A DNA stretch of 37,447 nt from Bacteroidia bacterium. Lineage in GTDB: Bacteria > Bacteroidota > Bacteroidia > M30B66. Location of the stretch: the NCBI GenBank assembly GCA_019695235.1, contig JAIBAI010000030.1, positions 1 to 37,447 of the forward strand. Direction: 5' to 3'. The notes under the pieces are model-generated. The model saw only the letters and a list, made by a program, of their open reading frames with translations. It was not told where the DNA came from and searched no databases. The position numbers were made by a program, and so were the translations under genes. Of the stretch, positions 8,470 through 19,500 are shown in pieces (the first letter of the stretch is position 1; the number at the start of each line of letters is the position of its first letter).

Positions 8470-8852
8470 CAGGGGCACAATACGGTTACCGAAATCTCCA
8501 CCCGTACACCTTTGGGAAGCCCGGCAACAGCAACTGTTTCACGCGCCGGAAAATCAGCGCTGAAGTAAGTAGCATATACTTCATTCACAGCTGCAAAGTC
8601 GCCCATGTTTGTTAAAAAAATCGTTGTTTTTACCACCTGCTCCCATCCGCTTCCGGCAGCATTCAGAATGGCAGCAATGTTCTGCATCACCTGCTGTGTT
8701 TCGCGGGCTATATCACCACTCACTAACTCTCCTGATACAGGGTCAAGGGGAATTTGTCCGCTTACAAATAAAAACTGCCCTGCTTTAATTGCCTGACTGT
8801 ATGGGCCAATCGGCGCAGGTGCCTGATTCGATAAAATTACCTGTTTTTTCAT
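8469..8852 (-). CDS. ridA: RidA family 2-iminobutanoate/2-iminopropanoate deaminase
   Basis: Cytoplasmic YjgF/YER057c/UK114 protein of 127 residues, expected to form a trimer. It hydrolyses reactive enamine/imine intermediates released by PLP enzymes. Diagnostic blocks: APAPIGPYSQAIKAGQFLFVSGQIPLDP at the N-terminus (shown here to exceed no more than the family block GPYSQAI), and PARETVAVAGLPKGVRVEI at the C-terminus. The Arg in PARETV corresponds to the catalytic Arg of active RidA proteins. The ATG at 8852 is preferred to a TTG at 8861, which would place the start almost on the predicted transcription start. A promoter box lies at 8866-8873. The DUF423 gene follows with TGATG coupling. A physiological link to the PLP lyases at 23.5-26.1 kb is reasonable but not shown. 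Confidence 0.93.
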   Translation of the reverse strand: MKKQVILSNQAPAPIGPYSQAIKAGQFLFVSGQIPLDPVSGELVSGDIARETQQVMQNIAAILNAAGSGWEQVVKTTIFLTNMGDFAAVNEVYATYFSADFPARETVAVAGLPKGVRVEISVTVLCP

Positions 8853-8865
8853 TTTCTTCAAAAAG

Positions 8866-8873
8866 CAAAACTA
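8866..8873 (-). promoter_or_regulatory. ridA promoter -7 box
   Basis: TAGTTTTG on the minus strand matches TAnnTTTG exactly, 13 nt before the ridA ATG at 8852. The leader would be only a few nucleotides long. It faces away from the antiporter gene. Confidence 0.5.
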
Positions 8874-8902
8874 ACAGATAAATCAGTTAAAATGAATTTC
8901 TG

Positions 8903-8910
8903 TATCATTG
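8903..8910 (+). promoter_or_regulatory. Possible -7 box of the antiporter gene
   Basis: TATCATTG has one mismatch to TAnnTTTG and ends 3 nt before the ATG at 8914. This would give an essentially leaderless mRNA, like other genes in this window. Confidence 0.3.
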
Positions 8911-8913
8911 CCA

Positions 8914-10923
8914 ATGCTGCTTTCTCAACATATTCCCGAGGCCATTACTGATATCAGCATCATTTTTGGCCTGGCTATTCTTGTTTTACTTATTTGCAAT
9001 TACCTTAAAATTCCAACGCTTATAGGGTTTATACTAACCGGTGTGATTGCCGGCCCTGGCGTAACTGATTTAATTGGGGAAAACGAAAACCTTGCAGTTT
9101 TTGCCGAAATAGGTGTCATTTTTCTTCTCTTTAGCATTGGTATCGAGTTTTCACTCAAAGACATGATTCGTATCCGCAAGCAAGTTTTTGTCGGAGGTGG
9201 TCTGCAGGTGGTACTTACAATCATTGTTACAGCTTTAGTTAGTCATTTTATTGGCCTACCTTGGCATCAGGCTATTTTCATGGGTATGCTGTTTTCACTA
9301 AGTTCTACTGCCATAGTGCTTAATTTTTTACAAAGTAGTGGCCGTCTTCAAAGTGCCCAGGGGCGGGGAAGTATGGCCATGCTCATTTTCCAAGATATTG
9401 CTGTGGTGCCGCTTGTATTGCTTACGCCTTATCTCGCCGAGAATTCAGGTGGGGTCGGTCTTGACTTTTTTATTACCATACTCAAAGCTATTGTAACCGT
9501 AGGTGGAGTGCTTATTCTGGCACGTGTTGTAATGCCAAAATTCTTGTTTCTGGTTGCCAAAAGCCGCTCAAGTGAATTGTTCTTGTTAACCATCATCGTG
9601 GTTTGTCTTTCGGTAGCCTGGCTCACAGCACAGATTGGCCTTTCACTGTCATTGGGAGCATTTCTTGCCGGTTTGATAATTTCTGAATCAGAATACAGTC
9701 ATGAGGCATTTGGCACCATCCTGCCCTTCAGGGAAGTATTTACCAGCTTCTTCTTTATTTCAATCGGCTTATTGGTAGATATTAAATTCCTTTTCGAGCA
9801 TGCCTTTTGGATTACCCTTATCACTGCAGGAGTAATGCTTGCAAAGAGTATAATTGCCGGATTTTCTTCGTTACTGACAGGGAATTCTGCGAGGGTTTCA
9901 CTTCTTTCGGGGATATTTATTAGTCAGGTTGGTGAGTTTTCATTTGTACTGGCCGATCATGGTATTAAGAGCAAGGTGCTTCAGTCTGCCAATTACCAGA
10001 TGTTTCTGTCGGTATCATTGGTAAGTATGGCATTAACCCCATTTATCATCCAGAAATCAGATGCATTGACCATTCTGTTGAACAATATGATGATGAATAA
10101 AGCATTGCGCAAAAGATTCAAACATTTATCGCAAAGGCCAAGCTTAAAGGCAAGCAACGAACCGAAGTTAAACGACCATATTGTGCTGGTAGGCTATGGT
10201 GATACTGGTAAAAATATTGCGCGGGTTGTGCGGATGGCAAAAATTCCGTTTGCTGCTATTGACCTTGACCCGCAAGTTGTACTGGCTGCCGGTAAGAAAA
10301 AAAACGAGCATATTTTATATGGGAATGCCACAACCCCATCGGTTCTACAGCATGCAGGCATTACCTCGGCTAGGGTTGCGGTTATTTCAATTGGCGGCAA
10401 CCGAACAGAAGTGAGAAAGGTGGTGATGGCAATCAAGAAAATAGCCCCGAATATATTTATCATTGCTACTACCAGAAAACTATCAGAGGTAGTTAAGCTT
10501 TTTGATGTAGGAGCCAATGATGTAATAAGCGAACAATTTGAAACTTCTATCGAATTGACGATGCGGATACTCTCGCGTTATCTTGTACCCAGAGCAGAGA
10601 TTGAAGATTTTGTGGTGAAATTGCGTAGCATGAATTACAAAATGATGCGTACCATTCGCTATGAACAACAAGGCATTCAGGATTACCGGCTGGAGATTTC
10701 CGACACGGAAATTCTGACAATGAAAGTCACAGAAAAATCTGTTTTAAACAATAAGGCACTGCATGAATTACAGTTGCGTGCAAACTTTGGTGTATCTATT
10801 CTGGCCGTAAAACGTGGCACTGAAATTACAACCAACCCGCATGGCGATTTTGAGCTAAAAGCAGGTGACATCCTGGTAATTTTCGGCAGTCATGATGCCG
10901 TTGACAAGATGAGTCGGGTATAG
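8914..10923 (+). CDS. Monovalent cation:proton antiporter, CPA2/Kef type with RCK domains
   Basis: Inner-membrane protein of 669 residues. Residues of about 10-375 form a Na_H_Exchanger domain of roughly 12 hydrophobic segments, with family blocks IGFILTGVIAGPGV, LLFSIGIEFSL, FSLSSTAIVLNFLQSSG and LGAFLAGLIISESEY. A soluble RCK_N/TrkA_N domain starts near residue 419, with the nucleotide-binding pattern VGYGDTGKNIARV followed by an acidic strand end (AIDLD). A TrkA_C domain covers about residues 590-669. This order is that of KefB/KefC-like K+/H+ antiporters gated by ligand binding to the RCK domain; the transported ion (K+ or Na+) is not certain. The ATG at 8914 is preferred over the TTG two codons earlier. 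It diverges from ridA and converges on yidC with a gap of about 60 bp. Confidence 0.9.
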   Translation: MLLSQHIPEAITDISIIFGLAILVLLICNYLKIPTLIGFILTGVIAGPGVTDLIGENENLAVFAEIGVIFLLFSIGIEFSLKDMIRIRKQVFVGGGLQVVLTIIVTALVSHFIGLPWHQAIFMGMLFSLSSTAIVLNFLQSSGRLQSAQGRGSMAMLIFQDIAVVPLVLLTPYLAENSGGVGLDFFITILKAIVTVGGVLILARVVMPKFLFLVAKSRSSELFLLTIIVVCLSVAWLTAQIGLSLSLGAFLAGLIISESEYSHEAFGTILPFREVFTSFFFISIGLLVDIKFLFEHAFWITLITAGVMLAKSIIAGFSSLLTGNSARVSLLSGIFISQVGEFSFVLADHGIKSKVLQSANYQMFLSVSLVSMALTPFIIQKSDALTILLNNMMMNKALRKRFKHLSQRPSLKASNEPKLNDHIVLVGYGDTGKNIARVVRMAKIPFAAIDLDPQVVLAAGKKKNEHILYGNATTPSVLQHAGITSARVAVISIGGNRTEVRKVVMAIKKIAPNIFIIATTRKLSEVVKLFDVGANDVISEQFETSIELTMRILSRYLVPRAEIEDFVVKLRSMNYKMMRTIRYEQQGIQDYRLEISDTEILTMKVTEKSVLNNKALHELQLRANFGVSILAVKRGTEITTNPHGDFELKAGDILVIFGSHDAVDKMSRV

Positions 10924-10986
10924 TCACCTATTTTCAAAACAGGCAGCGTTCGCGCGTCGGGCGTTTCTATCCATTCAAAGGCAAAC

Positions 10987-12852
10987 TTATTTCTTTCTTC
11001 CCTGCGTCTTAGCGCTGTTTTTACGCGCCATTTCTTCCAATCGTTTCTGAAATGAGGATGTTTTATTGGTTTGTGGCTTCTTCTTGTTAGCCTGAATCTT
11101 CGCATGAATCTTCTTTTCATCAACCATAAACCTGAATGCACTTTGCTGACCAAAGGTGATTACGTTTGCGAGGAAATAATAATAATTCAATCCGGCAGCA
11201 TAACTGTTCAGTACAAACAGAAACACCACAGGCATCAAATACATCATGTATTTCATACCTGGCATCATTTGCGAATTGGCACCCGAAAGCTGATTATTCA
11301 TCCGGGTATATAAAATGGTTGATGCCGTCATTAACAAGGCGAAAAGGCTTATGTGATTTCCATAAAAAGGAATCTTGAAGGGCAAATCAAGAATTGAATC
11401 GTAGGTTGATAAATCTTCTGCCCAAAGAAATGATTCCTGGCGAAGCTCAATTGCTGCCGGAAAGAAATTAAACATGGCAAAGAGTATCGGCATCTGAAAC
11501 AAAAGTGGAAGACAGCCTCCCAAAGGGTTGACGCCTGCACGCTTATAAAGCGCCATCACTGCTTGTTGCTTTTTCAAAGGGTCTTCCTTTTCATATTGCG
11601 CATTGAGTTCATCCACTTCCGGCTTCAAAACTTTCATTTTTGCCTGTGATAAATAAGACCTGTACTGAAGTGGAAATAGTAATAGTTTAATTACAAGCGT
11701 CAGCAACAAGATTACCAGACCATAATTCAGATTATACCCATCGAAAAAGTTAAATACCGGAATGACAATCCATTTATTTACATAGCCAAAGATTCCCCAT
11801 CCCAGGGGAATTTGTTTTTGCAAATCATACCCGGTAGCTTTAAGGGTACTGTATTGAGAAGGGCCGAAAAACAAACTAAAGCCTAAAGAACGACTCTCAT
11901 CAAAGGGCAAGCCAAACACAGCTGCCAATGCTTTTGTCTGTGTTTCACCGGTGAGGGCTCTGCTCGACACTTCTGTTGAATTATCAAATCCTTGCTTTGC
12001 CAGTACTACGCTCGTAAAAAACTGTTGTTTAAATGCCAGCCACTCTACTTTCCCGTCAAGTTTTGTTTTTTCGTCTGACATCGGATTCAGGTGGTCAACC
12101 TCATCTTCTGCATATTTATAATAAATTGTAGTGTTATGGCGCTCATTTTCAAGGTTCTTTTCCTGTCTGGGGCAATTCATAGCCCATTCAAATGTGCCGG
12201 AAGCAGAAGGATTGATATATTGATCAAGCCCTTTTGTACTCAACTTCACATCAAGCATATAGCTATCACCATGCAATTTATAGGTATATATCAATGCCTT
12301 GCCGTCAATACCAGCGGCAATCAAAGTATAAGTAACAGAATCTTTACCACTTACCCTTACCTCACCTTGCTTTTCAGGGGTGAAATATAAATCGCCTGTG
12401 GATATATATCGGTTCTCGAAAGGAATACTCACGAAAAACTTTGTTGAATCAGGCTTGAACAAAATCAGGCTGTCTTTCGCCCAGGTATTGTATCCAATCA
12501 ACTGCACCTGATCAATATACCCTCCTTTGGCTGAAATGCGCATGCGCATGCGGTCGTTTGTCAGGAAGTAAAAACTGTCAACACCACTTGCAGCAGGCGC
12601 CAGTGGGCCATACATCGCGGTAAATGCCTGATTTTTCAATGAATCACTCAGCGAAGTATCCGACAATGCAGTAAACTTGTTCTGATTTTGTATCGTATCA
12701 GAACGAACAATAAGTGAATCCTCCTTCTTACCTGCAAGTTGTTCCTGGGCCTTTTGTTGCTCTAAGGCTTCTCTTTCAGGCTTGTTCACATAGGTAAATA
12801 CCATTAAAATCAAACCTATAAGAAGCAAGCCAATGACCGAATTTCTGTCCAT
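10987..12852 (-). CDS. yidC: Membrane protein insertase YidC
   Basis: Essential Oxa1/YidC insertase that folds and inserts inner-membrane proteins with or without SecYEG. The 621 residues have the Gram-negative layout: an N-terminal membrane anchor (SVIGLLLIGLILMVFTYV), a large periplasmic beta-sandwich (about residues 75-355), then five C-terminal membrane segments. The conserved hydrophilic-groove Arg appears in LQYRSYLSQAKMK, followed by the coiled cytoplasmic loop KPEVDELNAQYEKEDPLKKQQ. The core motif GVNPLGGCLPLLFQMPILFAMF is then complete. The C-terminus is strongly basic (KKKPQTNKTSSFQKRLEEMA...QGRKK), as expected for ribosome contact. It has its own promoter box at 12871-12878. It converges on the antiporter gene. 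Confidence 0.97.
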   Translation of the reverse strand: MDRNSVIGLLLIGLILMVFTYVNKPEREALEQQKAQEQLAGKKEDSLIVRSDTIQNQNKFTALSDTSLSDSLKNQAFTAMYGPLAPAASGVDSFYFLTNDRMRMRISAKGGYIDQVQLIGYNTWAKDSLILFKPDSTKFFVSIPFENRYISTGDLYFTPEKQGEVRVSGKDSVTYTLIAAGIDGKALIYTYKLHGDSYMLDVKLSTKGLDQYINPSASGTFEWAMNCPRQEKNLENERHNTTIYYKYAEDEVDHLNPMSDEKTKLDGKVEWLAFKQQFFTSVVLAKQGFDNSTEVSSRALTGETQTKALAAVFGLPFDESRSLGFSLFFGPSQYSTLKATGYDLQKQIPLGWGIFGYVNKWIVIPVFNFFDGYNLNYGLVILLLTLVIKLLLFPLQYRSYLSQAKMKVLKPEVDELNAQYEKEDPLKKQQAVMALYKRAGVNPLGGCLPLLFQMPILFAMFNFFPAAIELRQESFLWAEDLSTYDSILDLPFKIPFYGNHISLFALLMTASTILYTRMNNQLSGANSQMMPGMKYMMYLMPVVFLFVLNSYAAGLNYYYFLANVITFGQQSAFRFMVDEKKIHAKIQANKKKPQTNKTSSFQKRLEEMARKNSAKTQGRKK

Positions 12853-12870
12853 GAATTAAAATATGGGGCG

Positions 12871-12878
12871 CAAAGATA
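12871..12878 (-). promoter_or_regulatory. yidC promoter -7 box
   Basis: TATCTTTG on the minus strand is an exact TAnnTTTG match, 18 nt before the yidC ATG at 12852. No convincing -33 TTTG was found at the usual distance. Confidence 0.5.
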
Positions 12879-13087
12879 GATGATTTGTATAGCTATTGCC
12901 CCCCTGAATTAGTTGTAAGTTTTTGGTCGTTTTTGATATTCCTTCCATTTCAAGACGTTTTTTATGGATTGACAAACCGCTGTCTGCCGGGCTCGGAGTG
13001 GTTAAAATCTTTTTATCATACTGTTAATGAACTTATTACGACAAATATCTTTTTTGAGATTAGATTTTTTTATGATATAGAATTAAA

Positions 13088-13095
13088 TATTTTTG
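13088..13095 (+). promoter_or_regulatory. Promoter -7 box of the giant surface-protein operon
   Basis: TATTTTTG matches TAnnTTTG exactly, inside an A/T-rich tract. Transcription would start near 13101, giving a leader of about 50 nt before the ATG at 13151. No -33 element at the usual spacing is clear. Confidence 0.45.
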
Positions 13096-13150
13096 CTCAG
13101 ACCTTCCATGCAATCTGTATTGAAGCCAGAAAATTTAAATCAATCGTACT

Positions 13151-13561
13151 ATGACCCAAGCGTTTAAAATCATGTGTGTAACAGCTGTTCTCACATTGGC
13201 ATTGACTATTCCTTCTGCCTACGGACAGAATATGTCGCCGCAACAACCTGACAAGGGCACTCTTTCGAATAAGCGGGAGCAGTTGCATCAAAACAACAAA
13301 AAGATTCAGCCTTCAAACCAGACTCCGGCAAAAACCAACAAGAATACTACAAAAAGGGAGCATACGATTGTTGACCTTCCTGGCTACCCCAAATATATTA
13401 GCACAGGGCAGCCTGAGAAGGATGAAATAACTTATCAGCGTGCCAAAGCACTGTGGATTAAAGAGAATCCGCATATTTACCAGAATTATTTGAAAGAACA
13501 GTCGAAAAAATCACCACAGCGCTCTGTACAGGAACGCCGTGCTGCAAATCCGAAAAACTGA
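13151..13561 (+). CDS. Secreted small basic protein of unknown function
   Basis: A 136-residue protein with a clear signal peptide (ITAV-type hydrophobic core ending SAYGQ, about residues 1-25). The mature part has two zones. Residues of about 26-72 are low-complexity, rich in Lys, Asn, Gln and Pro and likely disordered. Residues of about 73-115 form an ordered block (IVDLPGYPKYISTGQPEKDE, then ITYQRAKALWIKENPHIYQN), followed by a basic tail. I do not recognise a named family; the ordered block looks like a conserved small domain. It sits 24 bp upstream of the 3277-residue surface protein and almost certainly shares its transcript, so it may act as a periplasmic partner or chaperone of that protein (inference). 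There is no T9SS sorting domain, so it probably stays in the periplasm. Confidence 0.75.
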   Translation: MTQAFKIMCVTAVLTLALTIPSAYGQNMSPQQPDKGTLSNKREQLHQNNKKIQPSNQTPAKTNKNTTKREHTIVDLPGYPKYISTGQPEKDEITYQRAKALWIKENPHIYQNYLKEQSKKSPQRSVQERRAANPKN

Positions 13562-13585
13562 ACCTAACCACAAACCAGCAAGAAC

Positions 13586-16500
13586 ATGAAAAAGTTTTAT
13601 TCGATTCTGACGATTCTCTTTGCAACGCTGATGCTTTCATCCGGAAAGGTTCAGGCTCAGTGTGAGAATAACAATGATTTATTAAATGTTTTCGGAGCTC
13701 CGGCAACCGTAGGAAGTTCTGTAGGAAATGGAATCTGTATTTTTGCAGGTGAAAGCTTTCGGCTGATCAACCTTCAACCAGGAAGCACCTATCGTATTTC
13801 TGCATGCGGAAGTGACCCGGGGCTTGATTCCCGGATTACGGTATTCCCTTCATCAGGAGGTGCTGCTTTGGCGTTCAATGATGACTATTGTGGCTTGCTT
13901 TCAAGGCTCGACTTTACATCGGTTGATGGGTCATCAATTGATATCTTGCTCGACGCCACAGGCCCCGGTAATACCTGTATATCAAACACCGAAATTTGCG
14001 GTTCACTAATCATTACCCTGCTGAGTACTGATGCCAATCCGGCCTACTGCAGTCCGCAATATGCTTCACCATTTGGCGGTACAACTGAAGGTGATTTCAT
14101 AAACGGTATTGCATTAGAAAGCATCAACAACCAAAATACAGGCGCAGAAGGTGGCCCTAACTATACCCATTATTCCAACCTGGTTACCAACTTATTGCCC
14201 AATACATCTTATGTTTTAACTGTAAAAAACAATCCTGATTACACCGAAAAAGTTGCTGCATGGATTGACTACAATCAGGATTTAGAATTTTCCAGCAATG
14301 AACGTTTAGGTCAAATCACCGTGTTTCCTGGTGCTTCAGGTGTGATTAATTTCACCACACCAGCGGTTGTCAACAGCGGTCAAACCCGCCTGCGTGTCAG
14401 GATGATGAATACTATTCCTATTGGGATATATATGGATCCTTGCGGTTTGGCAACTTACGGAGAGACTGAAGATTACGGTGTTGTATTTCCTGCTGACCCT
14501 GCCGGTCCTTCTGATGGCTTAAACTTTTCAACTGCCTGTGGCATTAACAAACAGATTCCCGATAATGCCTGCCCCAATACAACTGAAGCGTCAATTACTG
14601 TTTCAGGCCTAAGCAATCTTGGTGAAGATCATATATTAGAGTCAGCGAGCATCATCATCGAACACCCCATGGCTGCTGATTTAGACATATACCTCCAGGC
14701 TCCCAACGGGCAACTTGTTGAACTATCAACTGATAATGGAGGAGCAGGTGCCAACTATGGTGTTTATGCAGTAAACAATTGCACTCAGGTGGCAAAATTC
14801 ATTATGAATGCCGCCACTCCTATCAATGGGGCCAATGCTCCATTTGTTGGTTCTTATATTCCGGAAGGTAATCTTGCCAGCCTAAATTCGGGCTTGAACC
14901 CCAATGGCGTATGGAAACTAATTGTCTGTGATGACTTTGCCGGAGATGTTGGTATTATTCAACATTTTGCTTTAGGCTTTAAAGAGGAGCTTGCCGGGAA
15001 CCCGCCTGCTTGTGCTGCTACATATTCAATAGCAGATGCAGCAAGCGATATTGACATTGATGATGATATTTCATGGACAGCCGGTGATGGGAATCCAACA
15101 TCCTACGATGTTTATTTCGGCACTTCTCCTTCTCCTGCATTGGTTTCTGATAACCAAAGTACAAGTAGCTACGACCCGGGAACCTTGTTAGAAGGCACTA
15201 CATATTATTACCAAATTGTTCCATCGAATGCTTATGGTGATGCTACCGGTTGCCCTGTGCGCTCATTTACTACCCAGGAAGCTACACCACTTCCGGGTTG
15301 TGCGCAGAACCTGTCACCTACCGGAAGTGATGTTTCAGTAAATACTACTATTAACTGGGAACCAGGAACCGGACCGGTAAGTGCATATAACCTGTTCTTT
15401 GGTACTGACCCGGGAAATCTTTCGCAGGTTTTAGATGAGGTAAATGTAACCTCCTATACTCCAAATGCGGCACTTAACTTTAGCACAACCTATTATTATT
15501 TGGTTGTACCGGTGAACGAAAGTGGTACTGCCGAAAACTGTACTCCTGCATCTTTTACTACCGAATCAGCACCTGAGCCTGATGGTATTCTGATGCAAAA
15601 TGGTACAATCATTGCCTGCGACACCAATTTCTATGACAGTGGCGGGCTAAGCGGAGATTACTCTGCAGGAGAAACTTATGTACTTACCATAGTCCCCAAA
15701 GATGCAAACTCAAATGTTAGTGTGACCTTTAGCTCGTTTGTTAGCGAGTCGGGTGCACTTGACGGTTTAGCAATTTACAATGGTACGCAGGTTGATTTGA
15801 ACCCACTGGTAGTATTAACAGGAACAGTATCCGGCCCTGTCACCTATACTTCAAGTGCCCCCGGTGGTGAACTCACCTTCGCATTTAACTCTGATGATTT
15901 TGTAAATGCTGCCGGTTGGGTTGCTACACTTGGTTGTGAACCACAGCAAGTGAATCCGGTTTGTGCCACCAACCTTAGCCCGGCAGATGAAGCAACTGGT
16001 GTTTCTACCTCAAGCTCACTAAGCTGGACTTCTGGCGGAGGCAACCCGGATAGCTATGATGTTTACTTCGGAACAGATGCCCAAAATCTAGTTCTTGTGG
16101 CTGACAATACTACACAAACAACTTATTCACCTGGAAGTCCGTTAAGTCTGAATACAACCTATTACTGGCAGATAATTCCAAACTATGGAAATAGCCAGCC
16201 AAGCTGTAGTGTAAGTTCATTCACCACTACATCAGAAACAGGAATCATCATGGCCGATGGCTCTGTTCAGGCTTGTTCAGGCACTTTCTACGATTCAGGT
16301 GGTCAAAATGGAAACTACGGTTCTAATGAGTTCCTCACCTTTACGATTTTCCCATCAACTCCAGGCAGTTTCGTAAAAGTTGATTTTACTGAGTTCAATG
16401 TAAGCAACAGCGGATTTATGGAATTAGATAATCTTTTGATTATCAATGGTTCTGATGCTATGGGTGGTGATATTATTGGTTCATATACCGGTACTACAAG

Positions 16501-19500
16501 TCCTGGCTCTATTACATCTTATGCAGCTGACGGCGCACTTACCTTCTTATTTTACACCGACGCAATAGGTACTGCTTCAGGATGGGCTGCTAGCATTTCA
16601 TGTGTTACCCCAACAGAGGCTCCTGCATGTGCTGTTAACCTGAGCCCAACAGATGTCAGTACCGATGTTTCTACCGATGTAGTACTTTCATGGGAACAAG
16701 GCACCGGTGCAATTGCTACAGGTTACAGCGTATGGTTTGGTACTGACCCTGGTTCACTTTCAGAAGTTTCAAGTAACCAGCCCGGTACAACATTTGCCCC
16801 ACAAGGCTTACAACACGAAACAACCTATTACTGGCAGGTAGTTCCTCAAAACACTATCGGTTCTGCAACCGGATGTTCGATTCTTTCATTTACCACCGGT
16901 GTTCAGGCTATTGAATGTGCCCAAAACTTCTTGCCTGTTAATGGCACCACAGGAGTAGGTGAACAGCAAATCATTTCATGGGAAGCACCTGCTTCGGGAG
17001 GGGTAACATCTTATGATGTTTACTTTGGAACCGAACCATTTAGCTTGCCCCTTGTATCTGACAATCAGGCAGGTACTAGCTATACAGCCACTGGTTTATT
17101 GCCTGGTACTACTTATTACTGGCAAATTAGCCCCAATGGAGATAATGGTAGTGCAATAAATTGTACTATCACCTCATTTATTACAAGCTCCGACGAAGAA
17201 GTTCTTTGTGCAACCAACTTCTCGCCATTTGATCTGGAAGCTGATGTGGATTTGAATGCAGATTTATCGTGGGAACCAGGCTATGTAGAAGGCCCGCCCG
17301 GCCCTCCCGTACCAGCATTTTACACCTTTGATATTTATTTCGGAACAGCCCCGGATGCCCTTGTTCTCATTGCAGATGATTATGAAACAATGACTTTTGA
17401 CCCGGGTTCGCTTGAACCTAACACAACTTATTTTTGGAAAGTCATCCCGACAAAAGACGGTGAAAGTGCTGAGGATTGTCCGATAATTTCATTCACAACT
17501 GGTGGCGAAGCACAATTGACTTGTGTTACCCAACCTGTTCCCGCCAATGGTGCAACGCAGGTTTCGCTTTCTACTACTGAGATTTCCTGGACCCCAGGCC
17601 AAGGCTCACCAGAAACCTATGATATTTACTTTGGAACTGACGCTGACAATTTACAACTGCTCTCAGACAATCAAACTGAAACCAGCTTCGATGTAGGCAT
17701 GCTTGAGCCGAACACAACTTATTACTGGTATGTTCAATCATTCTCAGCAGACGATTCTACCGACAATTGTACTGTATTCTCCTTTAGCACCCTTTCAGTA
17801 CCCAATTGTGTGGCAAGCACAAATCCTGCCAATGCACAAACTGACGTTGCAACTGATCAGGTACTTTCATGGGATGCTGTAAGCGGAGCTGATGCTTATG
17901 ATGTTTATATCGGCTTGGCTCCGGATGATTTGGTAATGGTTTCTGAAGACCAGGCAGGTACTTCATTCACTCCTAATATGTTGCAGGGAAGTACAACCTA
18001 TTTCTGGCTTGTGGTACCAAAAAATGAAGCAGGTGCAGCAGAAAATTGCACGGCGCTGAGCTTCACAACAGTAACCGCAGATGATGAACTGGTTATTTTC
18101 AATGGTGAAGTTACCACCTGTATTGACACACTATATGACACTGGCGGTTCAACAAGCAATTATACCAGCGGTGAAAACATAACATTCACCATTTACCCTG
18201 CAACACCGGGTAGCTTCGTAAAACTTGATTTCCTTGCTTTCAATACTGAAGATGGCTGGGATTCACTTTACGTTTACCACGGGTCAACGGCAACAGGTAC
18301 TCCTGCACTTGAGTTAAGCGGTGAAATTCTACAGAACCTGCCTTCTATCACTTCTGATGCAGCGAATGGAAGCCTTACCCTGGTGTTCAGATCAGATGAC
18401 TCAGGTACTGCGCCTGGCTTTGAAGCTGCCATCTCCTGCTTTGTTCCTACCGAAATTCCTGCTTGTGCAATTTCTTTAAGCCCGGCCGACGAAGCTGTTG
18501 ATCAATTTACAGACCTTTCACTTTCATGGGCTGCTGGTGACGGTAATCCAAGTGGCTATGATGTTTACTTTGGCACTGACCCAGGCACCCTGCAACTGGT
18601 TTCTGAAAACCAGCCAGGTACTTCATTCAGCCCTGTATTACAGCCAAACACTACCTATTACTGGCAAATTATTCCACGTAATCTGAATGGTGCAGCAGAT
18701 GCTTGTGCGATTTACTCATTTACTACCGGTGAGGAAGTAACACCCAATGAAATCTTAATGCATACAGGCGAGGTAACTACCTGTAACGCGACTTTCTACG
18801 ACGATGGAGGAAATGACAATAATTACAGCAATGAGCAGATTCAGATTTTGACTATTTATCCGGAAACACCTGGTAGTGCCGTAAAAGTGACATTCAACTC
18901 ATTTGCATCCGAAAAGGATTACGATGTTTTATACATCTTTTATGGTAACGACATCAATGTAGAACCTATTGATAGCCTAACAGGTGAAAATCTTGGCACA
19001 TTGCCAACTTACGTATCAAATGCAGCAGATGGAAGTATCACATTCGGCTGGATTTCCGATCAAAGTCTGAGCAGGGCAGGATGGTCAGCAGTTGTTAGCT
19101 GTGTTGATGCCAATGAGGCACTTGGCTGTGTTGAGAACATCGCGCCTGCCAATAATAGCCAGAATCTTGGCACGTCAAGCACAATCCTAAGCTGGAGTCC
19201 AGGCAGTGGAATTCCTTCCGGATACGATGTTTACTTTGGTACTGATTCGGATAATCTGACCTTGGTATCAGACAACCAAGTAGGTTTGACGTATACCCCG
19301 GGAACACTGCAAACTGCAACAACTTATTACTGGCAGGTAGTGCCCTATAACCAAGATGGTTCGGCGACAGACTGCCCGGTAAACGCGTTCACTACCAGCA
19401 CATCCGTTGATATTCTCATGCACAATGGCCTTGTCAATACCTGTGATGCCAATTTCTTTGATACAGGCGGACCTTCTTCAAATTATGGTCTTGAGGAAGA

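Larger units (their letters stand above)
12853..13150. other. AT-rich intergenic promoter region between yidC and the surface-protein operon
   Basis: About 300 bp without a supportable gene. It holds the two divergent promoter boxes (12871-12878 minus, 13088-13095 plus). Positions 13015-13095 are very A/T-rich with T-tracts, which could help promoter opening or bind a nucleoid protein. The open frame crossing it lacks an ATG start and any recognisable composition. Confidence 0.6.

Noticed and set aside
10924-10986. GC-rich cgttcgcgcgtcgggcg stretch between the antiporter and yidC as a terminator
   Set aside because: No stable stem followed by a T-run could be built by eye.
12885-13154. Open frame of 89 codons between yidC and the secreted small protein
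   Set aside because: It starts with TTG, lies in a very A/T-rich stretch, contains the promoter box at 13088-13095 and overlaps the next gene; the predicted residues look random.
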